From Nitrospirota bacterium (GTDB taxonomy: Bacteria > Nitrospirota > Nitrospiria > Nitrospirales > Nitrospiraceae): a DNA stretch of 35,878 nucleotides. Positions 13,277 through 20,128 of this stretch are shown piece after piece (positions within the stretch are counted from its first letter, which is position 1; the number at the start of each line of letters is the position of its first letter). Where the stretch lies: the NCBI GenBank assembly GCA_020027965.1, contig JAHRHE010000067.1, forward strand, positions 1 through 35,878. The letters are read 5' to 3'. The position numbers were made by a program, and so were the translations under genes. The notes beneath the pieces were generated by a model. It was not told the origin of the DNA and did not search any database. It worked only from the letters and a program-made list of their open reading frames with translations.

Positions 13277-15055
13277 CTAGGAGGCGCTGGCCGCGGTGGT
13301 TAGCTCGGCCATGACATTCACAGCCGGGGCAGGCGCGTCCGCCAGCTGAGTGGGGACGAAGATGACGGCCTCCACCAGATTGCCGCCGCCGCGATACTCC
13401 AGCCTGTCGAAACTCAGGATCTTGGCCCTGGCGATTCCCCGTCCGTGGGTGTGAAAGGCTCGCTCCGGAGTCATCTCCAGAAAGGGTTCCCAGTCAAACC
13501 CAGCCCCCTGATCCATGATGATCACATGGATTTCCTGCGGCCGGCGCTCGAACTCGACCGTCGCATAGCGGTTGACGCACTGCGGTAACCGCAGGCGTCG
13601 CTCGACTTCAGCCTCCCAGGCTTGAGCTCGCATGAGCCGGGATTTCTCCGTATAGGTGATGCCCAGGTTCCCGTGTTCAACGGCATTGATCATCAATTCG
13701 ACCAGGCCGGCCCCGGCCTTCTGCGGATCGGGACAGGCATTGGCGATGACGGCCGCCAGGATGTGGGCCTCCTGCAGCGTGCGGAAGCGAAATTGGGCAG
13801 CTTCCATCATCGTCAGAGTCCGGACGGTCATGTGAATCTGTTCCTCCAAGGCCCGGTGAGCCTTCTGGTCGTCCACGGCGGCGCGCACGATGGAGAGCAG
13901 CACGTCCTTGTCGAACGGCTTGGTCAGGTAGTAATAGGCGCCCGCCTGCAAGCCTTCGAGGACATCCGCAGCCGACGTCGCCCCAGTGAGCAGGATAACG
14001 GGCAACATCTGTAACGCGGGATGGGCCTTCATCTTGGCCAGCAGTTGCAGGCCGTTCATCCTGGGCATGATCCGGTCGAGGAGCACCGCGTGAAAGTCCC
14101 GCGGGGCCTGATCGAGGATCTCCCAGGCTTGCTGGCCGCCGGAGGCGGTGACTGTCCGGTAGCCGGCGGCGGTCAGGAACCGGACAAGCAGCTCGAGGTT
14201 CAAGGGTTCGTCATCAACCACAAGCACGGCCGGGCGTGGATCACTCATGTTAGACCCCTCATCGATGTGGGCCCTGCGGAGGACGGCGCCGGATCCGGGG
14301 CCGTCCACCGGCAGCTCGAGGCAGTGTCGGCCACTGAGATTGGCCTGCACCTGTGCGCCGGCAACGGCCTGCTCGAACGCGACCGGACCTTGGCTCACCC
14401 AGTCATCACCGCTCACGACGCCGATACTCAGCGAGAAGGCGATCGGCTCTGCGGCGGGAGGCCTGCGGGCACGGTGGTCCACAGCCGCGCGGATCCGTCT
14501 GGCCGCATCGCGCACCGCCGCCTTGTCGCAAGACGGCAGAATGAAGAGGAACCCTCCGCCGTCATCCCGCCCCGACCTGGGAGACGGACCGGTGAAGGCG
14601 CGCATTCGTCGGGCCGTTTCATGGACCACGTGCTCTGCCACCACAGGTCCGTGTGTCGCCTTGACCTGTTCAAAGGCCTTGTCCATCTCTCGCAAGTGAG
14701 CGAGGTCAGCCATGACGATCACCATCGGACCGGAGTCACTGGCGACGCGGAGCCAGAGGTGGAGACCAAAGCGGTCTTCGGTGTGAGTCGAGTCATCGGG
14801 GGTGGCGACCCGGGTGGGGCCTTCACCGGCGCTCGCGCCCGCGCGGCTCAGCCTCCCGCTGCAGGGGAACGCGACAAGTCCCAGGAATATGACGGTCATA
14901 AGCAGGCTGACGGGCCGCCACCTCGCGCCCGACTGGCCAGGCGCGCATAACGGCAGCCGTTTGCCCTCTTCCCCTCGCCCCTCGCTTCTGGTCTCCTGCT
15001 CCTCACCAGACATGGAAGGCTTCCAGACGATTCCTTGCGATTCCTTAATTGCCAT
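13277..15055 (-). CDS. Response regulator with RsbW-like ATPase and a degenerate GGDEF head
   Basis: 592 aa in one open frame. Residues about 45-65 form one membrane helix. Residues 100-250 resemble a GGDEF domain (VIVMADLAHLREMDKAFEQV, FSLSIGVVSG), but the signature reads D165-G-G-G-F169 in place of GGDEF, so diguanylate cyclase activity is unlikely. A receiver domain follows (VLVVDDEPLNLELL; phospho-acceptor D327 in VLLDRIMPRMNG; the conserved Lys in YYYLTKPFD). The end is a GHKL ATPase of the RsbW type (ELMINAVEHGN, IMDQGAGFDW, GRGIARAKILSFD), expected to act on an anti-anti-sigma partner. An internal ATG at 14248 with its own GAGGGG would give a 323-aa REC-ATPase form (D58), possibly the main product. 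The partner is not in the window. Confidence 0.8.
   Translation of the reverse strand: MAIKESQGIVWKPSMSGEEQETRSEGRGEEGKRLPLCAPGQSGARWRPVSLLMTVIFLGLVAFPCSGRLSRAGASAGEGPTRVATPDDSTHTEDRFGLHLWLRVASDSGPMVIVMADLAHLREMDKAFEQVKATHGPVVAEHVVHETARRMRAFTGPSPRSGRDDGGGFLFILPSCDKAAVRDAARRIRAAVDHRARRPPAAEPIAFSLSIGVVSGDDWVSQGPVAFEQAVAGAQVQANLSGRHCLELPVDGPGSGAVLRRAHIDEGSNMSDPRPAVLVVDDEPLNLELLVRFLTAAGYRTVTASGGQQAWEILDQAPRDFHAVLLDRIMPRMNGLQLLAKMKAHPALQMLPVILLTGATSAADVLEGLQAGAYYYLTKPFDKDVLLSIVRAAVDDQKAHRALEEQIHMTVRTLTMMEAAQFRFRTLQEAHILAAVIANACPDPQKAGAGLVELMINAVEHGNLGITYTEKSRLMRAQAWEAEVERRLRLPQCVNRYATVEFERRPQEIHVIIMDQGAGFDWEPFLEMTPERAFHTHGRGIARAKILSFDRLEYRGGGNLVEAVIFVPTQLADAPAPAVNVMAELTTAASAS
14255..14260 (-). promoter_or_regulatory. 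Internal Shine-Dalgarno sequence for a short response-regulator form
   Basis: GAGGGG on the minus strand lies 6 nt upstream of an in-frame ATG at 14248, which starts MSDPRPAVLVVDDE, exactly where a stand-alone receiver domain would begin. This suggests a second, soluble product from the same gene or a recent fusion of two genes. Confidence 0.55.
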
Positions 15056-15514
15056 GATCCACTGCGCCAGCCCTCCGCGTCTGCCCGATGGGTGAGCGGG
15101 GGCTCGACACCCTCTTACACGTGTTTTTTCGGCTAAATCGACCGAAAACGTTAGTGCCCCTGCAAGGGTGCCCGTGTCGGTCCGGACGCCCTCACGGGGG
15201 GACGGTGCCGCCAGGGAGCATCAGGGGGGGAAAGGCCATTGCCGATACTTCGTGGTCTCGTGCCGTAGGGGTCTCGAGGCTCAAGCCACGCCCGCAAGAT
15301 TCCGATATCACAAGGAATCGGGTGGAAGGCGACTCGCTGCGGCTCGATAGACACTCCCCTGATGAGCCCATTCTCCCCGGTTGAGACCACGCAGGCGAAA
15401 CACGAATCCCGCAAGCTGCGGGCACCGCGGCGGCGGCGCCTACCGGACTCGACTTCCCTTGAGCCCTGTTGAACGGGTCCGGAGCGACACGCCCCGCTTG
15501 AGGAGGACCGTTCC
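15056..15514. other. 459-bp gap between divergent genes, no gene seen
   Basis: No frame on either strand has a plausible protein; the possible reading frames are shadows with no Shine-Dalgarno sequence and odd composition. It holds one hairpin, ttttcgg (15126-15132) facing ccgaaaa (15142-15148) with a 9-nt loop. As the space between the response regulator (leftward) and the sensor-like gene (rightward), it must carry both promoters, but I could not identify convincing boxes. Confidence 0.5.
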
Positions 15515-16225
15515 TTGCGTTGGTGGAAAGGCCTGAAGATGATCATGACGCCGAGGGCTGTGTTGCTCTGGAGCGGGGCCCTGGTCACCTTGACCGGGTA
15601 CATCGGCATCACGAACCTGGACGGCCCATCCCGGGCCGCTCTTGAGGCCCTGCAGGCCAACAGGACGCTCGTTGATCTCCGAGATCGGTCACACCTCATG
15701 TGGGGCCTGGTCACCCATCATGTGGCGGCGCAGTCCACCCGTGACATGGCCGCGCTGGCGAAGGAGATCACGGCAGTTGATGTCGAGCTGGCCAATCGCT
15801 GGAAGGCCTATGAGCCTCTGAGCATCTCCACGGAAGAACGAGAGGCCTATCTCAAGTACCGCGCGAGCTGGTCGGAGTACGTGAAGGCTCGAGATGCCAC
15901 GACCCTGAGGTTGAGCACCGGGAACCGCAAGGCGGACGCGTACGCGACGCACAAGACGATCCTGGAGCCGACGTACCGGCAGGCGATCAGCCACCTGAGG
16001 GAGGCCATTACTGAGCATGATGCCCAGGCCTTCGAACGCTCCACCGCCGGCCGCTTGCGGTATGAGTCTTCGCTGGCCTCCCTGATCTGGCTGAGCCTCG
16101 GCGCGCTGGGCCTGAGCCTGTCGCTGGGGTGGATCCTCGCCCGAGTGATTAGGCGTGGAACGCGCGAGCAGCCCATCGACCACGTGAACAGGGCGACCCC
16201 TCTCATCGTTCCCGCCCGCTCGTAA
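15515..16225 (+). CDS. Four-helix-bundle sensor protein (4HB_MCP-like) without output domain
   Basis: 236 aa from the TTG at 15515, with AGGAGG at 15501-15506, 8 nt upstream; an ATG at 15539 has no comparable site. One N-terminal membrane helix (AVLLWSGALVTLTGYIGI) is followed by about 155 residues rich in helix (ALEALQANRTLVDLRDRS, ITAVDVELANRWKAYEPL, YVKARDATTLRLSTG) typical of the periplasmic ligand-binding bundle of methyl-accepting chemotaxis proteins. A second helix (SLASLIWLSLGALGLSLSLGWILARVI) leads to only about 25 cytoplasmic residues. HAMP and signalling domains are absent, so it is either a truncated receptor or a sensor that signals through a partner. It is divergent from the response regulator. 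Confidence 0.7.
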   Translation: MRWWKGLKMIMTPRAVLLWSGALVTLTGYIGITNLDGPSRAALEALQANRTLVDLRDRSHLMWGLVTHHVAAQSTRDMAALAKEITAVDVELANRWKAYEPLSISTEEREAYLKYRASWSEYVKARDATTLRLSTGNRKADAYATHKTILEPTYRQAISHLREAITEHDAQAFERSTAGRLRYESSLASLIWLSLGALGLSLSLGWILARVIRRGTREQPIDHVNRATPLIVPARS

Positions 16226-16312
16226 GGCGGGACGCCGGCAACCCGGCGCGGATCACCGGGAACACTGCGACCGCCCACGCCATCTGGAGACCTCCCTGAC
16301 AAGTCTGGGCTG

Positions 16313-16340
16313 TTGTTTTCTGTCGGGCCGGGGGTAAGAT
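16313..16340 (+). promoter_or_regulatory. Candidate promoter of the sprT-dinB pair
   Basis: TTGTTT (16313-16318), a 16-bp spacer and TAAGAT (16335-16340), giving a leader of about 45 nt before the ATG at 16393. Both boxes match 4 of 6 consensus bases. No LexA-type palindrome was seen around it. Confidence 0.4.
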
Positions 16341-16392
16341 AGTGCCGGAAACGGCTTGAGGGACTCCCGATCCAAGCGCAGGTCACAGTGCC

Positions 16393-17046
16393 ATGGCTAG
16401 GTCTCGTCCAGGTGCGTGGTCACCCATCCCGTCTACGGTGAAGCCCGGTTCCACGGGTCAGCTGCAAGCCCTCTGGCGAGCGCTCAACGCCCGCTTCTTC
16501 CGCGACACACTCCCGCCGATCAAGATCGAGTGGAGCCCTCGCCTCACCTCCTCGGTTGGGATGTTTGTCAGCCGGGTCGGGCCGACGGCGCGAGCGTTCG
16601 ACCCGCCCGGACCACTCCGTGACCGACGGCTGATTCGGCTGTCTCTGCCGCTGCTCCACCCGCTCTCCGCGATTCCTGGACAGGCAGAACGGGAGGTAAT
16701 CGGCACGTTGGCGCACGAAATGATTCACCAATGGCAGTACGATCTGCTCAAGCGTCCCCCGGACCACGGCCCCGACTTCTTCCGCAAGATGGTGGCGATG
16801 AATCGCGAGGGGCTGGGCATCACGATCCGGCACGGGCTCGACGAGGCTGTTCGGACCTTGGCCCGGTACACCTGGCAATGCGTCCGATGCGGACAAGTCT
16901 ACGAGCGGCAGCGGCGCACGATCCGCCCTCGTGTCCATCACTGCGGGGCCTGTCGCGGGCGCCTCCGCGAGATGCTCGATCGTGAAGGAAACAGTGTCTC
17001 AGTGGGACAGCTTGTCCAGATGAAACTTTCGTTTCTGATCCCCTGA
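16393..17046 (+). CDS. SprT-like zinc metalloprotease-fold protein
   Basis: 217 aa. H108-E-M-I-H112 is the HExxH zinc motif, set in VIGTLAHEMIHQWQYD, and HGPDFFRKMVAMNR downstream supplies the third ligand region (the SprT pattern HGxxFxxxM). The C-terminus carries a zinc ribbon with C163-V-R-C166 and C184-G-A-C187. In eukaryotes the SprT-family protein Spartan degrades DNA-protein crosslinks and works with translesion polymerases; bacterial SprT function is poorly known. The gene is 13 bp upstream of dinB and surely cotranscribed, matching that theme. No clear Shine-Dalgarno sequence is present; the start is placed at the first ATG. Confidence 0.88.
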   Translation: MARSRPGAWSPIPSTVKPGSTGQLQALWRALNARFFRDTLPPIKIEWSPRLTSSVGMFVSRVGPTARAFDPPGPLRDRRLIRLSLPLLHPLSAIPGQAEREVIGTLAHEMIHQWQYDLLKRPPDHGPDFFRKMVAMNREGLGITIRHGLDEAVRTLARYTWQCVRCGQVYERQRRTIRPRVHHCGACRGRLREMLDREGNSVSVGQLVQMKLSFLIP

Positions 17047-17059
17047 ACGGAGGGCGTCG

Positions 17060-18211
17060 ATGCCGCGCTGGGTTCGCCAGATCGTCTTCGGCGATGTGGA
17101 CGCCATGTACGCATCCTCCGCTATCGTGGCGAACCCGGCGCTGGCCGGCAAGCTGGTGGCGGTGGGATCGCCGCCGCCGCGCGGCATCATTACCGCGGCC
17201 AGCTATCCCGTGCGCCGGTTTGGCGTCAGCGCGGCGATGCCGACCGCGCAGGCTCTGCGTCTCTGCCCCGACCTGGTTCTGGTTCCTCCCGACCGCCCTC
17301 TCTATCAGCGCATGCACCAGCGGATGCGCGAGGCGGCCGACCGCTTCTTTCCGGCCACCGAGTGGACCAGCATTGACGAGTTTTACGCGGATGCGACCGA
17401 TCTCCAGAGCGTCTACCCCGATCCGGCGGCGTTGGGCCGGGCCGTGAAGGACGCGCTCTTCGAGGCGACAGGCCTGCGTTGCACCCTGGCCGTCGCGACA
17501 GGCAAGACGGTGGCGAAGGTGGCGGCAGACGCGCACAAGCCTGACGGGCTGGTCGTGATCCCGCCAGGGACCGAGGCGACCTTTCTGGCGCCGCGGCCCG
17601 TTCGGTCACTGCCTGGAATCGGTCCCAAGACTGCGGCTCGCTTAGAGGGGCTCGGCATCCATCGCATCGGCGACCTGGTCGAGCCCCGATGTGAACCCAC
17701 CCTGCGTCAGCTCTGGGGGACCAGGTTGTATGCGCTCCAGAGCCTCGCGCGCGGGGAGGATCACGACCCCGTCCTGCCCGACCGTGAACCGAAGAGCCTG
17801 GGGCACGAGACCACGTTCGATCACGACACGGACGACCTGGCCGTTCTCGAACGGACCTTGCGCGGATTTCTGAGCGAGCTGGCGCATGAGGTGCGGCGGG
17901 ACAGCCTGGCGGCCGGCTCGTTCACCGTGAAGCTCAAGGACGCGAAGTTCAAGGTCACGAGACGACAACGTCATTTTCCCGCCCCCGTGAACTACGATCC
18001 TGCCATGTGGCAGGATATCCGAGCCGCGCTGCGGAGCCTCGTCGTGCCACGTACACGGTACCGCCTCGTGGGCCTCTCCCTCTCCGCTCTGGTCCCCGCG
18101 ACCGAACGCCTCTTCGACCAGCGGACCACGAAGGCCATGGCCGCGATGGACGAGATCATCGAGAAGCACGGCGCCCGCGTAATGCGCTGCGGAGGAATGC
18201 CGGAAGAATGA
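17060..18211 (+). CDS. dinB: Y-family DNA polymerase IV
   Basis: 383 aa with GGAGGG ahead of the ATG. Palm and fingers: FGDVDAMYAS with catalytic Asp12 and probable steric-gate Tyr17, ITAASYPVRRFGVSAAMP, and TSIDEFYADATDL with Asp106-Glu107. Thumb: VRSLPGIGPKTAARLEGLGI (helix-hairpin-helix). Little finger: SLGHETTFDHDTDDL to about residue 360. This polymerase bypasses DNA lesions with low fidelity. Two departures from most DinB proteins are seen: DAMYAS in place of DAFYAS and SIDEFY in place of SIDEAY, so it belongs to a divergent branch but keeps all metal ligands. The C-terminus lacks an evident beta-clamp peptide of the QLxLF type. It is second gene of the sprT operon. Confidence 0.93.
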   Translation: MPRWVRQIVFGDVDAMYASSAIVANPALAGKLVAVGSPPPRGIITAASYPVRRFGVSAAMPTAQALRLCPDLVLVPPDRPLYQRMHQRMREAADRFFPATEWTSIDEFYADATDLQSVYPDPAALGRAVKDALFEATGLRCTLAVATGKTVAKVAADAHKPDGLVVIPPGTEATFLAPRPVRSLPGIGPKTAARLEGLGIHRIGDLVEPRCEPTLRQLWGTRLYALQSLARGEDHDPVLPDREPKSLGHETTFDHDTDDLAVLERTLRGFLSELAHEVRRDSLAAGSFTVKLKDAKFKVTRRQRHFPAPVNYDPAMWQDIRAALRSLVVPRTRYRLVGLSLSALVPATERLFDQRTTKAMAAMDEIIEKHGARVMRCGGMPEE

Positions 18212-18232
18212 ACATGGCTTCGGGGCGTCTCT

Positions 18233-18280
18233 CGTATCTCGTGAAGAATCTTACGAGATACACTTCACGCTTCACGAACA
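18233..18280. repeat. Dispersed hairpin repeat, copy F
   Basis: gtatctcg (18234-18241) and cgagatac (18254-18261) form a perfect 8-bp stem with a 12-nt loop, exactly as in copy E, followed by acttcacgcttcacgaac. It lies 21 bp after the dinB stop and 18 bp before the putative kimA promoter. Confidence 0.8.
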
Positions 18281-18298
18281 ACTGCCTGCAGCTTTCGT

Positions 18299-18328
18299 TT
18301 GAGGGCTGTGCACCCAGTAGGGTAAAAT
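18299..18328 (+). promoter_or_regulatory. Candidate promoter of the KimA-like gene
   Basis: TTGAGG (18299-18304), an 18-bp spacer and TAAAAT (18323-18328, 5 of 6 consensus bases). Transcription would start near 18335, giving a short leader before a GTG at 18356. No riboswitch of the ydaO type fits in so little space. Confidence 0.45.
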
Positions 18329-18355
18329 GCGACCCGGCAGTGCAGTAGGCCATCT

Positions 18356-20128
18356 GTGGGTTCGCTTGTGCCGGCATTCGGAACACGGGGGATGTGGTTC
18401 AAACGCTGGCTGCTCGGTCGGCCCCTAACCACCGCGCAGGCTCCGGAGGAACGGCTTTCGAAACCCATCGCCCTGGCGGTCTTCTCCTCGGATGCGCTGT
18501 CTTCTGTGGCCTACGCCACTGAAGAAATTCTGCTTGTCCTGGTCCTGGCCGGAACGGCCGCGGTGCACGCGTCGCTGGGGATCAGCCTCGCCATCCTCCT
18601 GCTCCTCGCCATCCTGACGGCTTCCTATCGGCAGATCATCTTTGCCTACCCGTCCGGCGGAGGCGCCTATACGGTGTCCAAGGCCAATCTGGGAGTGCCG
18701 GCGAGCCTGACCGCCGGGGCCGCGCTCTTGATTGACTATGTCCTGACCGTGGCGGTCAGCGTCTCGGCCGGCGTCGCTGCGGTCACGTCCGCGCTTCCAG
18801 ACCTGGGCGAGTACCGGGTCAGTCTCGGACTCTTGGCCATTGCCCTCCTGACCTTCGGCAACCTGCGGGGCGCCCGTGAATCCGGAAAGCTCTTCGCGGT
18901 CCCTACCTACCTGTTTATCGCCAGTCTGGGGGTTCTGTTCATCGTCGGAGGCAGTCAGGTGTTGCTCCACGGCCCAGGAGCCCAGGCGACGGCGCCGCCG
19001 TCCCAGGCTCTCCAGGCCATCGAAGAAGCGAGCCTGTGGCTGCTGCTCCGCGCCTTTTCGTCCGGCTGCACGGCGCTCACGGGGCTGGAGGTCATCTCGA
19101 ACGGCGTGTCGGCCTTTCGCAAGCCGAGTGCCGAGAACGCCGCCGCGACCATGATCTGGATGGCGGTCATCCTGGGAAGTCTCTTCATAGGCATCACCGT
19201 CCTGTCCAGTGCCTTCGGATTGCTGCCCCGCCCGGACGAGACCCTGGTTTCCCAGATCGGCCACGTCGTCTTCGGCGAGGGAGTCCTCTACTACTTCCTC
19301 CAGGCCGCGACCATGGCCATTCTTATCCTCGCCGCCAACAGCAGCTTCGCCGGATTTCCTCGGCTGGCCTCACTGCTCGCGCAGGACGACTACCTCCCCC
19401 GCCAGATGACCGGCCTGGGGGACAAGCTCGTGTTCTCGAACGGGATCGTGCTGTTAGGGACTTCGGCGGCGGTGTTGCTGGCGCTGTTCGGGGGCGATAC
19501 GCATGCATTGATTCCGCTGTATGCGATCGGCGTCTTTCTCTCCTTCACTCTCTCCCAGGCCGGGATGGTAGTGTTCTGGCGCCGGCGATGGAATCAGAAA
19601 CTTGGCTGGCAAAAAGCGTTGGCCATCAACGCCATCGGTTGCCTGACGACCGGACTGGCCACGGTCGTGATTGCGGTCACAAAGTTCCAGCACGGGGCGT
19701 GGGCGGTCATCATTCTCCTCCCGTTACTGATCATGATGTTTCGCGCGATCCGAAGGCATTACACCATCGCGGACTGGGCGGTCTCCCTGGACCAGTACTC
19801 GCGCCCGCGAGACCCGAAACGGAATGTCTTCCTCATGCCCATCGGCGGGGTCAATCGGACCGTGATTCTCGCTCTGGATTACGTGCTCGATACCATGTGC
19901 ACGCACGACCTTAGGGTAATCTTTGTGGACACCGATCCGGCCAGGACCACTGAAGTCAAGGCGCAATGGGAGAAGTGGGGCAGAGGTGTGCCTCTGATCA
20001 TCCTGCCGTCGCCCTTCCGTTCCGTCCTGGCCCCCCTCCTGGGGTACATCGAGGAGGTCCGCCAGCAGAACCTGGGGGCCTGGATCACGGTCGTGCTGCC
20101 CGAAGTGGTCCCCTGTTGGAGGGATTAA
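18356..20128 (+). CDS. KimA-like potassium/APC-family permease, C-terminus apparently shortened
   Basis: 590 aa from a GTG at 18356; an ATG at 18392 (MWFKRWLLGRPL) fits the family start better but has only a run of G touching it. RLSKPIALAVFSSDALSSVAYATEEILL is the conserved opening of KimA/YdaO proteins, followed by FAYPSGGGAYTVSKANLG and about 12 membrane helices, then a cytoplasmic domain (NRTVILALDYVLD.., VIFVDTDPARTTEVKAQW). KimA imports K+ with protons and is inhibited by c-di-AMP in Bacillus. Family members usually continue roughly 30-50 residues past 'LPE.VP'; this one ends VVLPEVVPCWRD. Its stop overlaps the stop of the opposing kinase gene by 3 bp. A truncation by mutation is possible. 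Confidence 0.82.
   Translation: MGSLVPAFGTRGMWFKRWLLGRPLTTAQAPEERLSKPIALAVFSSDALSSVAYATEEILLVLVLAGTAAVHASLGISLAILLLLAILTASYRQIIFAYPSGGGAYTVSKANLGVPASLTAGAALLIDYVLTVAVSVSAGVAAVTSALPDLGEYRVSLGLLAIALLTFGNLRGARESGKLFAVPTYLFIASLGVLFIVGGSQVLLHGPGAQATAPPSQALQAIEEASLWLLLRAFSSGCTALTGLEVISNGVSAFRKPSAENAAATMIWMAVILGSLFIGITVLSSAFGLLPRPDETLVSQIGHVVFGEGVLYYFLQAATMAILILAANSSFAGFPRLASLLAQDDYLPRQMTGLGDKLVFSNGIVLLGTSAAVLLALFGGDTHALIPLYAIGVFLSFTLSQAGMVVFWRRRWNQKLGWQKALAINAIGCLTTGLATVVIAVTKFQHGAWAVIILLPLLIMMFRAIRRHYTIADWAVSLDQYSRPRDPKRNVFLMPIGGVNRTVILALDYVLDTMCTHDLRVIFVDTDPARTTEVKAQWEKWGRGVPLIILPSPFRSVLAPLLGYIEEVRQQNLGAWITVVLPEVVPCWRD

Noticed and set aside
14021-14950. 309-aa plus-strand frame opposite the response regulator
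   Set aside because: Shadow of a gene with conserved REC and GGDEF-like segments; no motif of its own.
15359-15401. Hammerhead-ribozyme-like core: ctgatgag followed 29 nt later by cgaaac
   Set aside because: The segment between the boxes makes only a 3-bp stem II next to the core, and no complementary arms for stems I or III were found on either side. Chance match.
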